Shown: positions 25,941 through 35,048, counted from the stretch's first letter. The stretch is DNA of 64,000 nt from Chloroflexi bacterium UBA4733 (GCA_002404055.1 DHIZ01000107.1:7020-71019); one strand, 5' to 3'. Made by a program: numbers and translations. Notes: generated by a model from the letters alone, not told the origin.

Positions 25941-27290
25941 ATGGCCCAACGACGACCGAACATCATCTTCATCCTAGGCGACGATTGGGGCTGGGGCGAT
26001 CTCGGCTGCTTCGGCCACAACCGGTTGCAGACGCCCCACCTCGATCAGCTAGCGGCAGACGGCGCCCGCTTCACCCAGTTTTACGTCGCGGCGCCCGTCT
26101 GCTCGCCCAGTCGCGTTTCCTTCATGACGGGTCGCTTCCCTGGTGAGCTCGGCGTCCACATTATCTATGCTACCGCCGAACAAAACCGCGCTCGCGGCAT
26201 GGCTGACTGGTTGGACCCGCAGATCCCTACGTTACCGCGCTTGCTGCAGCAGGCCGGCTATGTCACTGCCCACTTTGGCAAATGGCACCTCGGCCACGGC
26301 CCAAACGCGCCGGAGCCAGGAGCCTACGGCTTCGACACGCATCGAAGCACGGCCAGCAACGGTCCATCCTGGGAGGGCGGGCGTGAGCTGAACAATCCCG
26401 ATCAGGTCGCGATGTTTCGTCCGCGCTCCAGCGAGCTGATCGTGGACGAAACGCTGCACTTCATCGAGGCCAACCGGGACCGACCGTTCTTCGTGCAGGC
26501 CTGGCTGCACGATCCGCATGCCACGCTCGACCCAACGGCAGAGCAGATGGCACCGTACCGTCACCTCTCGCCCCCCGGGGTGACGCATGTCGGCGCGCCG
26601 ACGATCTATTACTCCGTCGTCACCAACGCCGACCGCCAGATTGGCCGCCTGCTGCAGCGGCTGGAGGCGCTGGGACTTGCCGAGAACACCATCATCCTCT
26701 TCACCGGTGATAACGGGCCGGAGGACATTCTCGTCTCGAACGCCTCGCACAGCGGCGTCGGCAGTTCCGGCCCCTTCCGTGGCCGCAAGCGCAGCCTCTA
26801 CGAAGGCGGCGTGCGGATGCCGCTGATCGTCCGCTGGCCCGGCCACGTCCCTGCGGGCGCCGTCGACAACGACAGCGTGTTCAGCAGCGTCGACTTTCTA
26901 CCGACGCTCTGCACGCTGGCCAGCGCTCGCCTACCGGAAGGCTGGCAAGGCAGCGGTGAAGACCGCTCCGCCGCCTTGCAGGGAGACAGCCTGGCGCGTC
27001 GCACGCCGTTGTACTGGGAATGGCGCTTCGCCATCATCGGTCACGTCCTCCACCGCAGCCCCATGCTGGCCATCCGCGATGGCAGTTGGAAGCTGCTGCT
27101 CAACCCGGATCGCAGCCGGATCGAGCTGTACGATATCCCGCGTGACCCGATGGAACTGAACAACCTGGCTGCGGCCGAGCCGGCCGTTGTGGCCAGGCTG
27201 GCCGAGCAGGCACTGGTCTGGCACGCCTCACTGCCGGCCGGTCCAAGCGTCCCAACGGCCGGCTCCAACGCCTATCCCTGGCCGACGTAA
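25941..27290 (+). CDS. Sulfatase (formylglycine-dependent, Cys type)
   Basis: This 449-residue alkaline-phosphatase-superfamily sulfatase has a metal-binding start IIFILGDDWGWGD and the modification motif C54-S-P-S-R, whose cysteine must be converted to formylglycine. TGRFPGELGVH, FAxHFGKWHLGH and FTGDNGPED-type active-site stretches are present. No signal peptide is seen, so it probably acts in the cytoplasm on an imported sulfate ester. No formylglycine-generating enzyme is in the window. ATG 25941 follows GAGGAG. The tandem operator lies 100 bp upstream. Confidence 0.9.
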   Translation: MAQRRPNIIFILGDDWGWGDLGCFGHNRLQTPHLDQLAADGARFTQFYVAAPVCSPSRVSFMTGRFPGELGVHIIYATAEQNRARGMADWLDPQIPTLPRLLQQAGYVTAHFGKWHLGHGPNAPEPGAYGFDTHRSTASNGPSWEGGRELNNPDQVAMFRPRSSELIVDETLHFIEANRDRPFFVQAWLHDPHATLDPTAEQMAPYRHLSPPGVTHVGAPTIYYSVVTNADRQIGRLLQRLEALGLAENTIILFTGDNGPEDILVSNASHSGVGSSGPFRGRKRSLYEGGVRMPLIVRWPGHVPAGAVDNDSVFSSVDFLPTLCTLASARLPEGWQGSGEDRSAALQGDSLARRTPLYWEWRFAIIGHVLHRSPMLAIRDGSWKLLLNPDRSRIELYDIPRDPMELNNLAAAEPAVVARLAEQALVWHASLPAGPSVPTAGSNAYPWPT

Positions 27291-27349
27291 AGTTAAGGCC
27301 GAAAGCCAGGCCAGCCAGCGGGGCACTGGCTTCGGTCGAGGATGAGCGG

Positions 27350-27937
27350 TTAGCCAGCGTCGAGGAGCGCCCCCGCGCTGACCAGGACGTCCCAGAAAGC
27401 GTAGTCGGCATAATGAACGATCGTGTTCTCCAGGCTGCGCACGACACGCTCGCCTTCGCCGGAGTGCGCCCCTGCGGTGTGTACCACTGCCTCCGGCAAG
27501 CCAACCGTCAAAGCAACATGCACACCGTAAACCGGATGGCGAATGGCTGGATAGCCCGCCGCGGCGGGATGCTCTTTCCAGCGCGCCTGATTGCGCGGAC
27601 TGAACTCGAAGGGCTTGCCCACATCGTGGCAGAGCGCGCAGGCAATCAGCAAGTCCCGATCAATTTCCAAGGGCCCGACCACCGCCTGCAGGGCATCGGC
27701 CATCGCCAGCGCCATGCGCGTGACGCCCCGGATGTGCTCGGTCTGGGTGCCTTGCTTCATTACCGGCGTCGTCGGCCCGCCGGAGGCCCGGATCTCTTCG
27801 ATGCAGGTGTACTCGGTCTGGGAGAGGGCCAACGCCCACGCCTCCACCACTTTGGCGCGCAACGCCGCATCCTGGATCTCGTCCAGTTCTGGGAAGCTCT
27901 TCCGCACACCAGTGCGCAACTCGTCAATCGTCGTCAT
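27350..27937 (-). CDS. HD-domain phosphohydrolase-like protein
   Basis: This 195-residue cytoplasmic protein carries the HD-domain metal set: a histidine in QTEHIRGVTRMAL, the HD pair in ALCHDVGKPFEF, a histidine in IRHPVYGVH and a later histidine/aspartate around VHTAGAHSGEG and NTIVHYADYAFWD. HD proteins hydrolyse phosphate esters or nucleotides. The acceptor here is unknown. ATG 27937 follows GGAGGG. It is downstream of the VOC-family gene on the same strand and probably co-transcribed with it. Confidence 0.82.
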   Translation of the reverse strand: MTTIDELRTGVRKSFPELDEIQDAALRAKVVEAWALALSQTEYTCIEEIRASGGPTTPVMKQGTQTEHIRGVTRMALAMADALQAVVGPLEIDRDLLIACALCHDVGKPFEFSPRNQARWKEHPAAAGYPAIRHPVYGVHVALTVGLPEAVVHTAGAHSGEGERVVRSLENTIVHYADYAFWDVLVSAGALLDAG

Positions 27938-28046
27938 GCCTTGCCCTCCAGCACCTCATTCGTCAAACCAGCCTGGCGGCGTGCGAAACGTCGCCCTATC
28001 GAGGCTCCCGCGAGTGATGCGGCGACCTGTTGTTGAGAAACCCCAA

Positions 28047-28490
28047 TCATATTTGCCCGTTTCGGTTGAGTCGGGCTATCGCTTCCGCTTGCTTGCCTGT
28101 TGGGGACAACTCCATGAGTTCGATCCGGTTGCCCTCGGGGTCCGCGATCCAGGCGATCCGGTTGCCGTCGATCGCGGCATCGACGCGACTCAGGATCCTG
28201 ACGCCGCGGTCTGTGAGGTCCGCCGCCGTCTCGTCGAGATTCTCCACCGCCAGGCAGAGGTGGTTCAAGCCGACCTGGGTGCGCGTGCGCGGGCCTTCCT
28301 CCGTGCCGTTCGGGAAGACTTCGATGAACTGCGTGTCGGCGACTCGAATGTACGCCAGCCTCAGTGACCCATCATCCATCTGCAGCCGGAACATCTCTGC
28401 GAAACCGAGCACCCTCGTGTAGTAGTCGAACAACGTATCGAACTGTTTGGCGCGAATCGCCACGTGACTGATGCTGGTGACACCCCGCAT
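28047..28490 (-). CDS. VOC (glyoxalase/dioxygenase) superfamily protein
   Basis: This 147-residue protein has two beta-alpha-beta-beta-beta VOC modules. Apparent metal ligands are the His in SISHVAIRA, a Glu in FIEVFPNG, the His in GLNHLCLAV and the Glu in DPEGNRIELMEL. It is glyoxalase I-like in size; family members include lyases, isomerases and epimerases, so the activity is open. ATG 28490 follows GGGAGG. It shares its upstream region with the tandem operator and the divergent NodB deacetylase. Confidence 0.82.
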   Translation of the reverse strand: MRGVTSISHVAIRAKQFDTLFDYYTRVLGFAEMFRLQMDDGSLRLAYIRVADTQFIEVFPNGTEEGPRTRTQVGLNHLCLAVENLDETAADLTDRGVRILSRVDAAIDGNRIAWIADPEGNRIELMELSPTGKQAEAIARLNRNGQI

Positions 28491-28533
28491 GAGGAACCTC
28501 CCGAGACACAGACAGCACGTGTATCGACGCCCA

Positions 28534-28563
28534 TTGACATCGATACCATGCCGTCGTTAAGAT
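28534..28563 (+). promoter_or_regulatory. Sigma-70-like promoter filled by a tandem 14-bp operator pair (site C)
   Basis: TTGACA (28534-28539), an 18-bp spacer and TAAGAT (28558-28563) form a plus-strand promoter. The operator 14-mers TGACATCGATACCA (28535-28548) and TGCCGTCGTTAAGA (28549-28562) cover it from -35 to -10. The second is the weakest match to the consensus. The promoter would drive the NodB deacetylase at 28805 and the SBP at 29664. An effect on the divergent VOC gene is also possible. Confidence 0.6.
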
Positions 28564-28654
28564 ATTAGCGACGCGGATAGCTGGCGTCAACTCGGCAGCG
28601 CCAGTGGAGTGTAACGCAGAGTCATGCACAGCAAGCGAGCGACGCGATTTGCAA

Positions 28655-28766
28655 GGCCGCGACTGCGGTCGCTTCGCGGTCCCGCCACCGCCCCCCTCCG
28701 CTGCGCTCCGTTACACCCCGTCGCTTGGCCGGGGGCGCCCACCGCAGTGGGCCCGCAGTCGCGGCC
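28655..28766. repeat. Inverted repeat in the leader of the deacetylase gene
   Basis: The arms GGCCGCGACTGCGG (28655-28668) and CCGCAGTCGCGGCC (28753-28766) are exact complements around an 84-nt GC-rich core. The layout resembles the GACTGAAGTC elements, with GACTGCGGTCGC in place of the usual core. It lies between promoter site C and the gene at 28805, so it would be transcribed in the 5' leader. Confidence 0.65.
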
Positions 28767-28804
28767 CTGTGACGCAAACCTGGAGCAGTGGAGAAAGGTC
28801 GGAT

Positions 28805-29635
28805 ATGCCAACGTTTTTGTTTGGGTACGACGTGGAAGCCCCCAACCCGGCGCTGACGGGCGCCTTCCTGGCCCAGATGCAGGCGGTGCATCACGACCTG
28901 CGGGTGCCGGCCAGCCTGTTTCTGGTGGGCCGGACTGTCGAGCATAGCACGGCGGCGCTCCGACCGGTGGCCGGGGACCCGCTCTTCGACGTGCAGCAGC
29001 ACACCTACTCGCACACCCTGCTCAAGACGGTCTGTGAGGTCAGCGATCGTGGAACGCTCCTCAAGCGCGGTGGCAGCCTGGAGCAAATCGACGAAGACCT
29101 CGGCCGGGCCAACGAAGCGATTGAGCGCCTGCTCGGCGTCCGCTGCCGTGCCATCACGGGGCCCTGGAACTACTATCGGGGACTCTCCGACCGGCCGGAC
29201 ATCCTCGAATTGTTACAGAAGCATGGGCTGACGACCTCCCGCTGCTGGGGCCGGAACGAACAGGACTGGCAACCGGTCAAGCTGGAGGTGCAGCCGTTCT
29301 GGTATGCCGCCCAGGGGTTCCCGGACATCCTGGAAGTCGGCATCCACGGCTGGCAGGACTGCCTGCGCCGCTCGCGGATTGGCTGGGATCAGCTCGCCGA
29401 CTATGTCGCGCTGACCTGTCGCGACCTGGATGAGGCCGCCGAGCGCGACTGCGTCTTCTCCTATTGCCAGCACGACTGGAGCAGCATCCGCGCCGATCCG
29501 GAGATGACGGCAACGCGCGCCATCCTGGAACACGCGTTGCGCCAGGGCTTCCGCATGCTGCACTATCGCCAGTTTTATGACGAGTTAGCGGCGCAGCAAC
29601 CGGCCAGGCGCGACCTGACTGGCGCCATGGCTTGA
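28805..29635 (+). CDS. Polysaccharide deacetylase (NodB-like)
   Basis: This 276-residue protein starts FLFGYDVEAPNP, where the aspartate corresponds to the NodB motif-1 acid. It has the zinc motif H-T-Y-S-H in QQHTYSHTLLK, then RAITGPWNYYRG and a late WDQLADY region. It probably removes N- or O-acyl groups from a sugar in the cytoplasm; no signal peptide is present. The frame is open from 28604, but ATG 28805 (GGAGAAAGG before it) is preferred because the upstream part is repeat DNA. The SBP at 29664 follows closely. Confidence 0.82.
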   Translation: MPTFLFGYDVEAPNPALTGAFLAQMQAVHHDLRVPASLFLVGRTVEHSTAALRPVAGDPLFDVQQHTYSHTLLKTVCEVSDRGTLLKRGGSLEQIDEDLGRANEAIERLLGVRCRAITGPWNYYRGLSDRPDILELLQKHGLTTSRCWGRNEQDWQPVKLEVQPFWYAAQGFPDILEVGIHGWQDCLRRSRIGWDQLADYVALTCRDLDEAAERDCVFSYCQHDWSSIRADPEMTATRAILEHALRQGFRMLHYRQFYDELAAQQPARRDLTGAMA

Positions 29636-29663
29636 GCCAGGGCAGTAACGAAGGAGGTGCAGC

Positions 29664-31145
29664 ATGCTGAATCCACTCACCCGGCGACGATTGCTTCAGT
29701 ACTGGCTCGGCGCATCGCTCGGCCTGGGCGGTAGCGCCTTGTTGATGGCGTGCAGTCGTGACGCAACGGTAACCACTGTGCCGCCGGCGACGATGGCGCA
29801 GGCGAGGGTCCGTACCGTCGGGACGTCGAGCAGCGCAGCAGCAAGCACGGCCGCCAGTACTTCACCCGCGGCGAAGGCAATCTCCGTCACCTGGGCGACC
29901 TGGGCCAACCCCGACTGGAACAACTGGGAGAAGGATGTCGCCATTCCGGGCTTCGAGCGCGCCAATCCCGCCATCACGGTAGCATGGCTCAACATTCCCC
30001 AACCCCAACTCGATACCAAGCTCCAAACTATGCAGGCCGGCGGCACCCCGGCCGACCTCTGGGTGCCCCACGCCAACACCGGCGCGCGCGGCTATGCGGC
30101 GCTGGGCATGGTGCGCGACCTCACGCCGTACATCCAGCGCGACAAGGTGGACATGACCGTCTTCGACCAGCCGGTGCGCGATCTTTTCACCTTGCAGGGC
30201 CACGTCATCGCCATGCCGTACAGCGTCTACGGTTCTTTCCTCTTCTACAACAAGGACTTGCTGACGAAGGCAGGGGCGCCTCTGCCACCGGCCAACTGGG
30301 ATGACCGGAACTGGACGGTCGAGGCCATGCGCGCCACGGCGCTCAAACTCACCCGCAATCCGGGCCAGGCCGACGCCCAGTACGGCGTCAACGGCAACGG
30401 CTGCGTCGGCCAGGGCGTCGAGGGCTGGCTATGGGCGGCCGACCCCTGGTCGGCCGACGGCTACACGACGGGCTACCCGTCCAGGGCCAGCTTCGACAGC
30501 GCCGGCGCTCAGGCTGCCTATACCTTCTTCGCCGACCTGATGTTCAAGGATCACGTGGCGCCCAGCGCGAACGACGTCAAGACCCTGGGGCTGGCGGCGA
30601 CTCAGGATCCGTTTGTCGAGCAGCGCCTCGCCATGGTGCTGCGCGGCGGCTTCGCGCTCACGCCGTTTCTCAAGACGGTGAAGTTCGGGCTGGGCATCGC
30701 CGCCTTTCCCTGGTCTAAAGCCAACACCAATCCGCTCTGGCCGGATTCCTACCTGCTGGCGGCGAAGACGAAGGTTCCTGATCAGTCCTGGTCGCTCCTC
30801 TCCTACCTCACCAGCCCGGAGGGGCTGCACGGCATGCTGACCTCCACCGGTTCGCCGCCGGCCAACCGCACGCTGCTGGATGCCTGGTATCCAACCTACA
30901 CCCTCCTACCGAAGGACGAACTCAAGCAGGCCTTCGAGGGTGCGCTCCAGTACGGCAAGCCGCCGCTCTCCCACGCCTTCGTCGACAGCATCCACCTGGA
31001 ATCCGTATTCAACCCGATCCTGAACAACACGCTGTGGCAAGAACAGGCCGCCGTATCGACGGCCCTGACCAATGTGCAGACGGGGGTAGCGGCGGCGCTC
31101 GCACCCAACGTCGGCAAGCGGGTCTGCGTCACGGGCGTGTGCTGA
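29664..31145 (+). CDS. Extracellular solute-binding lipoprotein (paralog of 21477-22979)
   Basis: This 493-residue SBP has TRRRLLQY and lipobox LMAC, and a near-identical domain plan to 21477-22979, including the PHANTGARGYAALGMVRDLT region and the C-terminal APNVGKRVCVTGVC. ATG 29664 follows a strong GAAGGAGGT. It lies 28 bases after the NodB-type deacetylase and converges with a paralog of the SGNH-type protein. It probably delivers a glycan to a transporter encoded elsewhere. Confidence 0.88.
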   Translation: MLNPLTRRRLLQYWLGASLGLGGSALLMACSRDATVTTVPPATMAQARVRTVGTSSSAAASTAASTSPAAKAISVTWATWANPDWNNWEKDVAIPGFERANPAITVAWLNIPQPQLDTKLQTMQAGGTPADLWVPHANTGARGYAALGMVRDLTPYIQRDKVDMTVFDQPVRDLFTLQGHVIAMPYSVYGSFLFYNKDLLTKAGAPLPPANWDDRNWTVEAMRATALKLTRNPGQADAQYGVNGNGCVGQGVEGWLWAADPWSADGYTTGYPSRASFDSAGAQAAYTFFADLMFKDHVAPSANDVKTLGLAATQDPFVEQRLAMVLRGGFALTPFLKTVKFGLGIAAFPWSKANTNPLWPDSYLLAAKTKVPDQSWSLLSYLTSPEGLHGMLTSTGSPPANRTLLDAWYPTYTLLPKDELKQAFEGALQYGKPPLSHAFVDSIHLESVFNPILNNTLWQEQAAVSTALTNVQTGVAAALAPNVGKRVCVTGVC

Positions 31146-31155
31146 GGGGGGGGCT

Positions 31156-31328
31156 GGCGACTGAAGTCGCGCCTAACGGAAGCGAAGTCCGCCTACGCGG
31201 ACTCCTATAGTGAAGCCGCAATGGGATCTACATGGCCTGGCGCGTCCCGGCCGCGGGTTTCATCGTGGCTTCACTATAGAGCCGCCGAAGGGCGGCTTCG
31301 CTTCTGGTAGCCCGCGACTTCAGTCGCC
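31156..31328. repeat. Dispersed palindromic repeat, GACTGAAGTC family (copy 4, expanded)
   Basis: The outer arms GGCGACTGAAGTCGCG (31156-31171) and its complement (31313-31328) enclose a second 13-bp inverted repeat, CTATAGTGAAGCC at 31205-31217 with its complement at 31267-31279. Inner segments are like those of copies 1-3. It sits between convergent SBP and SGNH-type genes and may contain an inserted element. Confidence 0.75.
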
Positions 31329-31373
31329 GGGCGGGCGCAGCGGACAGTAACCGAGAGTTGATAGATGCATCGT

Positions 31374-32291
31374 TCACTCAGCGCGCAGGAACCAATCCTT
31401 CGCCAGCGCATCGGTCGAGAAGAAGTCGAGTAACAACTGGCCGACCTTGTTGGCACCGGTTGGGATAGAAGGGTGTGTCCCGTCCGGGGCGACGTCCTCG
31501 CACGTCCAGATGAGGCCGTCGCTGCGTCCCTTCAAGCCGTCTGTCCAGAGGTAGGGACCCCAGCCGAGCCAGGGACCGCCGATCTTGCCGGCCATGCGCT
31601 CTTCGATCAGCCACTTGACGGCGAAGCCGCCATCGTAGGCAGCCGGCTCGGGGTTGAGCGGCGTCGAGGCGTAGCCGGCGTAGATGCGGCTGGAGAGATA
31701 GAGCAGTTGGAGGTTGGGGAAACGCTGCCGGATGATGGCGACGATCAGACGCAAGGCCTCTTGTAACCCCTGCGCATCGGCCGGGAAGGGGCGGCTTTCG
31801 CCGGCGATCGCCTGTTTCAGCCAGCCGACCTGCACTTGCGCCGCGCTCACGCCGGCGGCATCCAGGCGTTCCGCCACCGTGCTCCAGTACGGCGCCTCCG
31901 GCTCCTTGATCCGCCCGGCATGGGCTCCGCCCACGGCTCCATCGACGATGCTGAGTCGCGGGTGCTTGCGCGGGTCGGCGTCGGCGCGCTGCTTGAAGGC
32001 GCGGTACTCCATCGTCGTGTTTGACATGCCAAAGGAAAGCAGCGCCACCGTGCCCTCAGGATCAGGTTGACCCTGCTGGTTGCGCGGCAGCACCTTTTGG
32101 GCATAGGCGGCGCCTTCCCGGGCGTAGGCGGCCGGCGGCTGATTGGACCCGTTCGGGTAGAGGCCGCCAGTGAAACCCTGGTACGTTCCCGTGCCGAGGT
32201 CCGTGAGCGGCACAAAGCCGACCGACGTGCGGTCACAGTTGGGTACCGGCTGCGGCCGTGCCGGGGGTACGGGGGTTGCCTCTACGCTCAT
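31374..32291 (-). CDS. SGNH/GDSL-type hydrolase-like protein (paralog B)
   Basis: This protein of about 305 residues is homologous throughout to 20252-21208. It shares RTSVGFVPLTDLGT, LLSFGMSNTTMEY (candidate block I serine), RFPNLQLLYLSSRIYAGYAS, WLGWGPYLWTDG and the D-x-x-H of PDGTHPS. ATG 32291 is preferred over further upstream in-frame starts because AGGAGA lies 6 bases before it. Again it adjoins the same SBP subtype, here convergently. A hydrolytic (esterase/deacetylase) role is inferred. Confidence 0.75.
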   Translation of the reverse strand: MSVEATPVPPARPQPVPNCDRTSVGFVPLTDLGTGTYQGFTGGLYPNGSNQPPAAYAREGAAYAQKVLPRNQQGQPDPEGTVALLSFGMSNTTMEYRAFKQRADADPRKHPRLSIVDGAVGGAHAGRIKEPEAPYWSTVAERLDAAGVSAAQVQVGWLKQAIAGESRPFPADAQGLQEALRLIVAIIRQRFPNLQLLYLSSRIYAGYASTPLNPEPAAYDGGFAVKWLIEERMAGKIGGPWLGWGPYLWTDGLKGRSDGLIWTCEDVAPDGTHPSIPTGANKVGQLLLDFFSTDALAKDWFLRAE

Positions 32292-32395
32292 ATCTGTCTC
32301 CTGCTCACTATGGCCTTTGGTTCCCGAAGTACACCGCTGACCTCTGGACCGCGGCAGACGCCCTTGCTCGGGTTCCTTCCGCTCCTGGCGTTCGC

Positions 32396-34087
32396 TCAGG
32401 CTCTGTCCGGCCGGGGCGGAGGGTCCGGCAGCGCTGCCCACACCGCTTCGTAGGGCGTTCCGCGAAGGTCGCCGCCGGCTGCTTTCCAGGCGCGCAGGTC
32501 GAGCTCTTCCAGCCGGAAGCTGGTCTCGTGGCGAATGGCATCCATGACCGTCTGGCCGGGTGATTGCATTTTGCTCCGTTCGTCCGCCGGCAGGGTGGCC
32601 ACCCAGAAGGGGAACTGGCCGTTGCGGCCCCTGCCAGCCGGGCGAACAGGAAATGTGCGGAAGTGGTCACCATCCAGCGACTCTGCAAAGCCGTGTCTTC
32701 GCTCCCAATCGACCAACCGGCGCTCCAACGCCGCCGCCCGCTCGGGCTCGGTGTCAATCAGGTTGTGGCGCTCCTCCGGGTCATTCGCCAGGTCGTACAG
32801 TTCCCGCTTGCCCGAACTCAGCCAGACGGCGTACTTGGTGGTGCGTTCGCGCAGACAGAGCCAGCGTTGGGGGCCAAGGCCATGGTCGATCACCAGAGCG
32901 TCGCGTTGATCGGCCAGTTGGCGGCCTTCGGCCGTGAGCAGGCTGACGCCCGCCGGATCGTGCGGCCCGGCGTAGGTCACGCCGGCCGCCGCCAGGCAGG
33001 TCGGCAGCACGTCCAGCAAGCTGACGAGTTGCTCTCGTACCTGGCCGCCCGGCTCCCGGTCCGGCCAGCGCAGCAGGAAGGGGATGCGCACCGAAGCCTC
33101 ATAGGGACTGCTCTTCTGCCACAACCCGTGGTCGCCGAGCATCTCCCCGTGATCGCTGGCAAAGATCACCAGGGTGTTGCCGGCCAGCCCGAGGCGCTCT
33201 AACTCAGCCAGGATGCGGCCGACGCATTTGTCGATCAGGCTCACCTGCGCGTAATAGCGGGCCTTGATCGCCCGTAACCGAGCAGGGCTCTGGTCCGCCC
33301 CGTCGCCGACGTTGCGGAGCATGTGTGCCTGCGGGCTCAAGTCATCTTCCGGTCGATCCACGTAGACCGGCAAAGGAAGCTCGTTTGGATCGTACATATC
33401 CCGGAAACTCTCCGGCACGTTCCAGGGTGGGTGCGGCGCGATCCAGGACGACCAGAGGAAGAACGGGCGGCCCGGGCGACCGCCGGCGTGCTCGCGCAGA
33501 AAGGCGCAGGTGCGGTCGGCCACCCAGGTGGACCCCACATGCGCCTCGGGCACGATCGTCGTCTGGGGCTGCTGATAGAGCAGGTTGCGGACGCCGTGGA
33601 CCTCGCGGATGTGGCCGTAGCCCTGCTCCTGGAGGTAGCACAGGTAGTCGTCGTCGACTCGGTAGCGGGGGATCTCCTCCATCAACTCCATCTTGTGGAA
33701 GCCGTGGTGGCGACCGGTCGGCTGAAAGTGGAACTTGCCGATGCCGTGGGTGCGGTAGCCGGCGCCACCCAACAACGTCATCAAGGTCGGCAACTCCGGC
33801 CGCGGCCCCGGCACGCTGGCATTCGCCCCCCAATGATGCTCGCGCATGCGCAGGCCGGTGATGAGGGAGTAGCGCGAGGCGATGCAGACTGGCGTCGTCG
33901 TCACCGCCTGGCTGAAACGAATGCCCTCGCTCGCCAGCCGGTCCAGGTTGGGCGTCTGGATGAAGGGGTTGCCGGAACAGCCCAGCGCGTCGGCCCGTTG
34001 CTGGTCGGTAAAGAGCAGCAGGATATTCGGCGGCTCGGCGCCGCCGGCGGTCGTGGGCGGGGCCAGATCAGTCGAGCGTCGTTCCAT
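32396..34087 (-). CDS. Sulfatase (Cys type, C-x-A-x-R variant)
   Basis: This 563-residue sulfatase has NILLLFTDQQRADALG metal residues and a modification motif C68-I-A-S-R, where alanine replaces the usual proline. This variant is known in functional type-I sulfatases. GIGKFHF and VIFASDHGEMLGDHGL complete the active site. No signal peptide is seen. The closest named families are choline-sulfatase/phosphonate-monoester-hydrolase-like. ATG 34087 is near an AGGACTT-type site. It lies between paralog B and the RpiR regulator on the same strand. Confidence 0.88.
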   Translation of the reverse strand: MERRSTDLAPPTTAGGAEPPNILLLFTDQQRADALGCSGNPFIQTPNLDRLASEGIRFSQAVTTTPVCIASRYSLITGLRMREHHWGANASVPGPRPELPTLMTLLGGAGYRTHGIGKFHFQPTGRHHGFHKMELMEEIPRYRVDDDYLCYLQEQGYGHIREVHGVRNLLYQQPQTTIVPEAHVGSTWVADRTCAFLREHAGGRPGRPFFLWSSWIAPHPPWNVPESFRDMYDPNELPLPVYVDRPEDDLSPQAHMLRNVGDGADQSPARLRAIKARYYAQVSLIDKCVGRILAELERLGLAGNTLVIFASDHGEMLGDHGLWQKSSPYEASVRIPFLLRWPDREPGGQVREQLVSLLDVLPTCLAAAGVTYAGPHDPAGVSLLTAEGRQLADQRDALVIDHGLGPQRWLCLRERTTKYAVWLSSGKRELYDLANDPEERHNLIDTEPERAAALERRLVDWERRHGFAESLDGDHFRTFPVRPAGRGRNGQFPFWVATLPADERSKMQSPGQTVMDAIRHETSFRLEELDLRAWKAAGGDLRGTPYEAVWAALPDPPPRPDRA

Positions 34088-34171
34088 CGGAAGTCCTTTC
34101 GTCGCGGCCCAGTGTACTCATACCCCGATCCGCTGTCCAGGCGCTCCCCCGGCGACCTCCGCATACGTCGG

Positions 34172-35023
34172 TCATTGCATCTTGCGGGCGGCGATCGTTG
34201 CCGCCACCAGAGCGCGCATCGTGAGCAACTGCACAGGGAATACGGGATCGAAAACGTAGGCTTCTTCACTGTCGTCGCCTAGCTGGCTCGTTGCCAGCAC
34301 AAGGGTGGCCGCCTGGCTCAGCCCGCCGTCGGGAGCGTTGGTGAGCAAGATGACCTGCGTTCCCTGTGTTCGTAGTTGGCGAAGGGTCATGAGCAGTTCA
34401 GCCCCCGAGCCAGAAGCGCGACCCCGGTGCGAGACGGCCACGACGACGTCCTGCGGATCAATATCGCTGGCCCAGGTGGAATCGCCCGGGGCGACTTCGG
34501 CTCTGGTGCGCCAGCCACGGTAAGCGAGCATGCTGGCGAGCCGCTTCGCCACCACGCCGGATGTTGCGTAGCCAACCGTCACGACACGCCTGGCGGCAGC
34601 CAGTAGACGCGCCGCCGCCGCCATCGCCGCCGGATCAATGCCGTCCAGGTTCCGTTGCAGGGCAGCGATGTCATCAAGGACACTCGCACGGGCGGCGCCC
34701 CAGAGCGGCTCAGCGCCGTGGTTGTCAAGCTGCGGCACGACCGCCGCCGCGACGCCCTCGGCCCCCAGTTCTTCCGCCAGGGCAACGCGCAGCGCCCGAA
34801 AGCCGCTCAGGCCTATCGTGCGGCTGAAACGCGAAATCACGGCTGGCGCCACGCCGATTTCCCGGGCCAGCGCCTGAATGGGGAGTTCGATGACGAGCCG
34901 CGGCCGGCGTAGCACCGCCTGCGCCACCACCTGCTCGGCGGAAGTGAAGTGCCGGTATCGTCGCGCCACCGACCTGCGCAGCGTCTCGGCAAGGGGAACG
35001 CTGACGGCCTCGGGAATCGCCAC
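34172..35023 (-). CDS. MurR/RpiR-family transcriptional regulator (HTH + SIS)
   Basis: This 283-residue protein has an N-terminal RpiR helix-turn-helix (PIQALAREIGVAPAVISRF) and a C-terminal SIS sugar-phosphate isomerase-like domain (VTVGYATSGVVAKRLA, VVVAVSHRGRASG). Such regulators sense phosphosugars. It is divergent from the SBP at 35240, whose promoter has an inverted repeat over the -10. A 5-3-5 palindrome lies directly before its own start. Control of the SBP/phosphoesterase operon and autoregulation are inferred. Confidence 0.9.
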   Translation of the reverse strand: MAIPEAVSVPLAETLRRSVARRYRHFTSAEQVVAQAVLRRPRLVIELPIQALAREIGVAPAVISRFSRTIGLSGFRALRVALAEELGAEGVAAAVVPQLDNHGAEPLWGAARASVLDDIAALQRNLDGIDPAAMAAAARLLAAARRVVTVGYATSGVVAKRLASMLAYRGWRTRAEVAPGDSTWASDIDPQDVVVAVSHRGRASGSGAELLMTLRQLRTQGTQVILLTNAPDGGLSQAATLVLATSQLGDDSEEAYVFDPVFPVQLLTMRALVAATIAARKMQ

Positions 35024-35035
35024 CTTCTCGCTCCT

Positions 35036-35048
35036 GAAATAAAATTTC
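35036..35048. promoter_or_regulatory. Palindrome GAAAT-AAA-ATTTC before the RpiR gene
   Basis: A perfect 5-3-5 palindrome lies at 35036-35048, only 13 bases from the regulator start at 35023. The position and AT-rich half-sites fit an autoregulatory operator. Assignment to the RpiR protein is inferred. Confidence 0.45.

Noticed and set aside
10931..31328. The repeated GACTGAAGTC elements as a CRISPR array
   Set aside because: Copies are kilobases apart, arranged as inverted and not direct repeats, and no cas genes are present.
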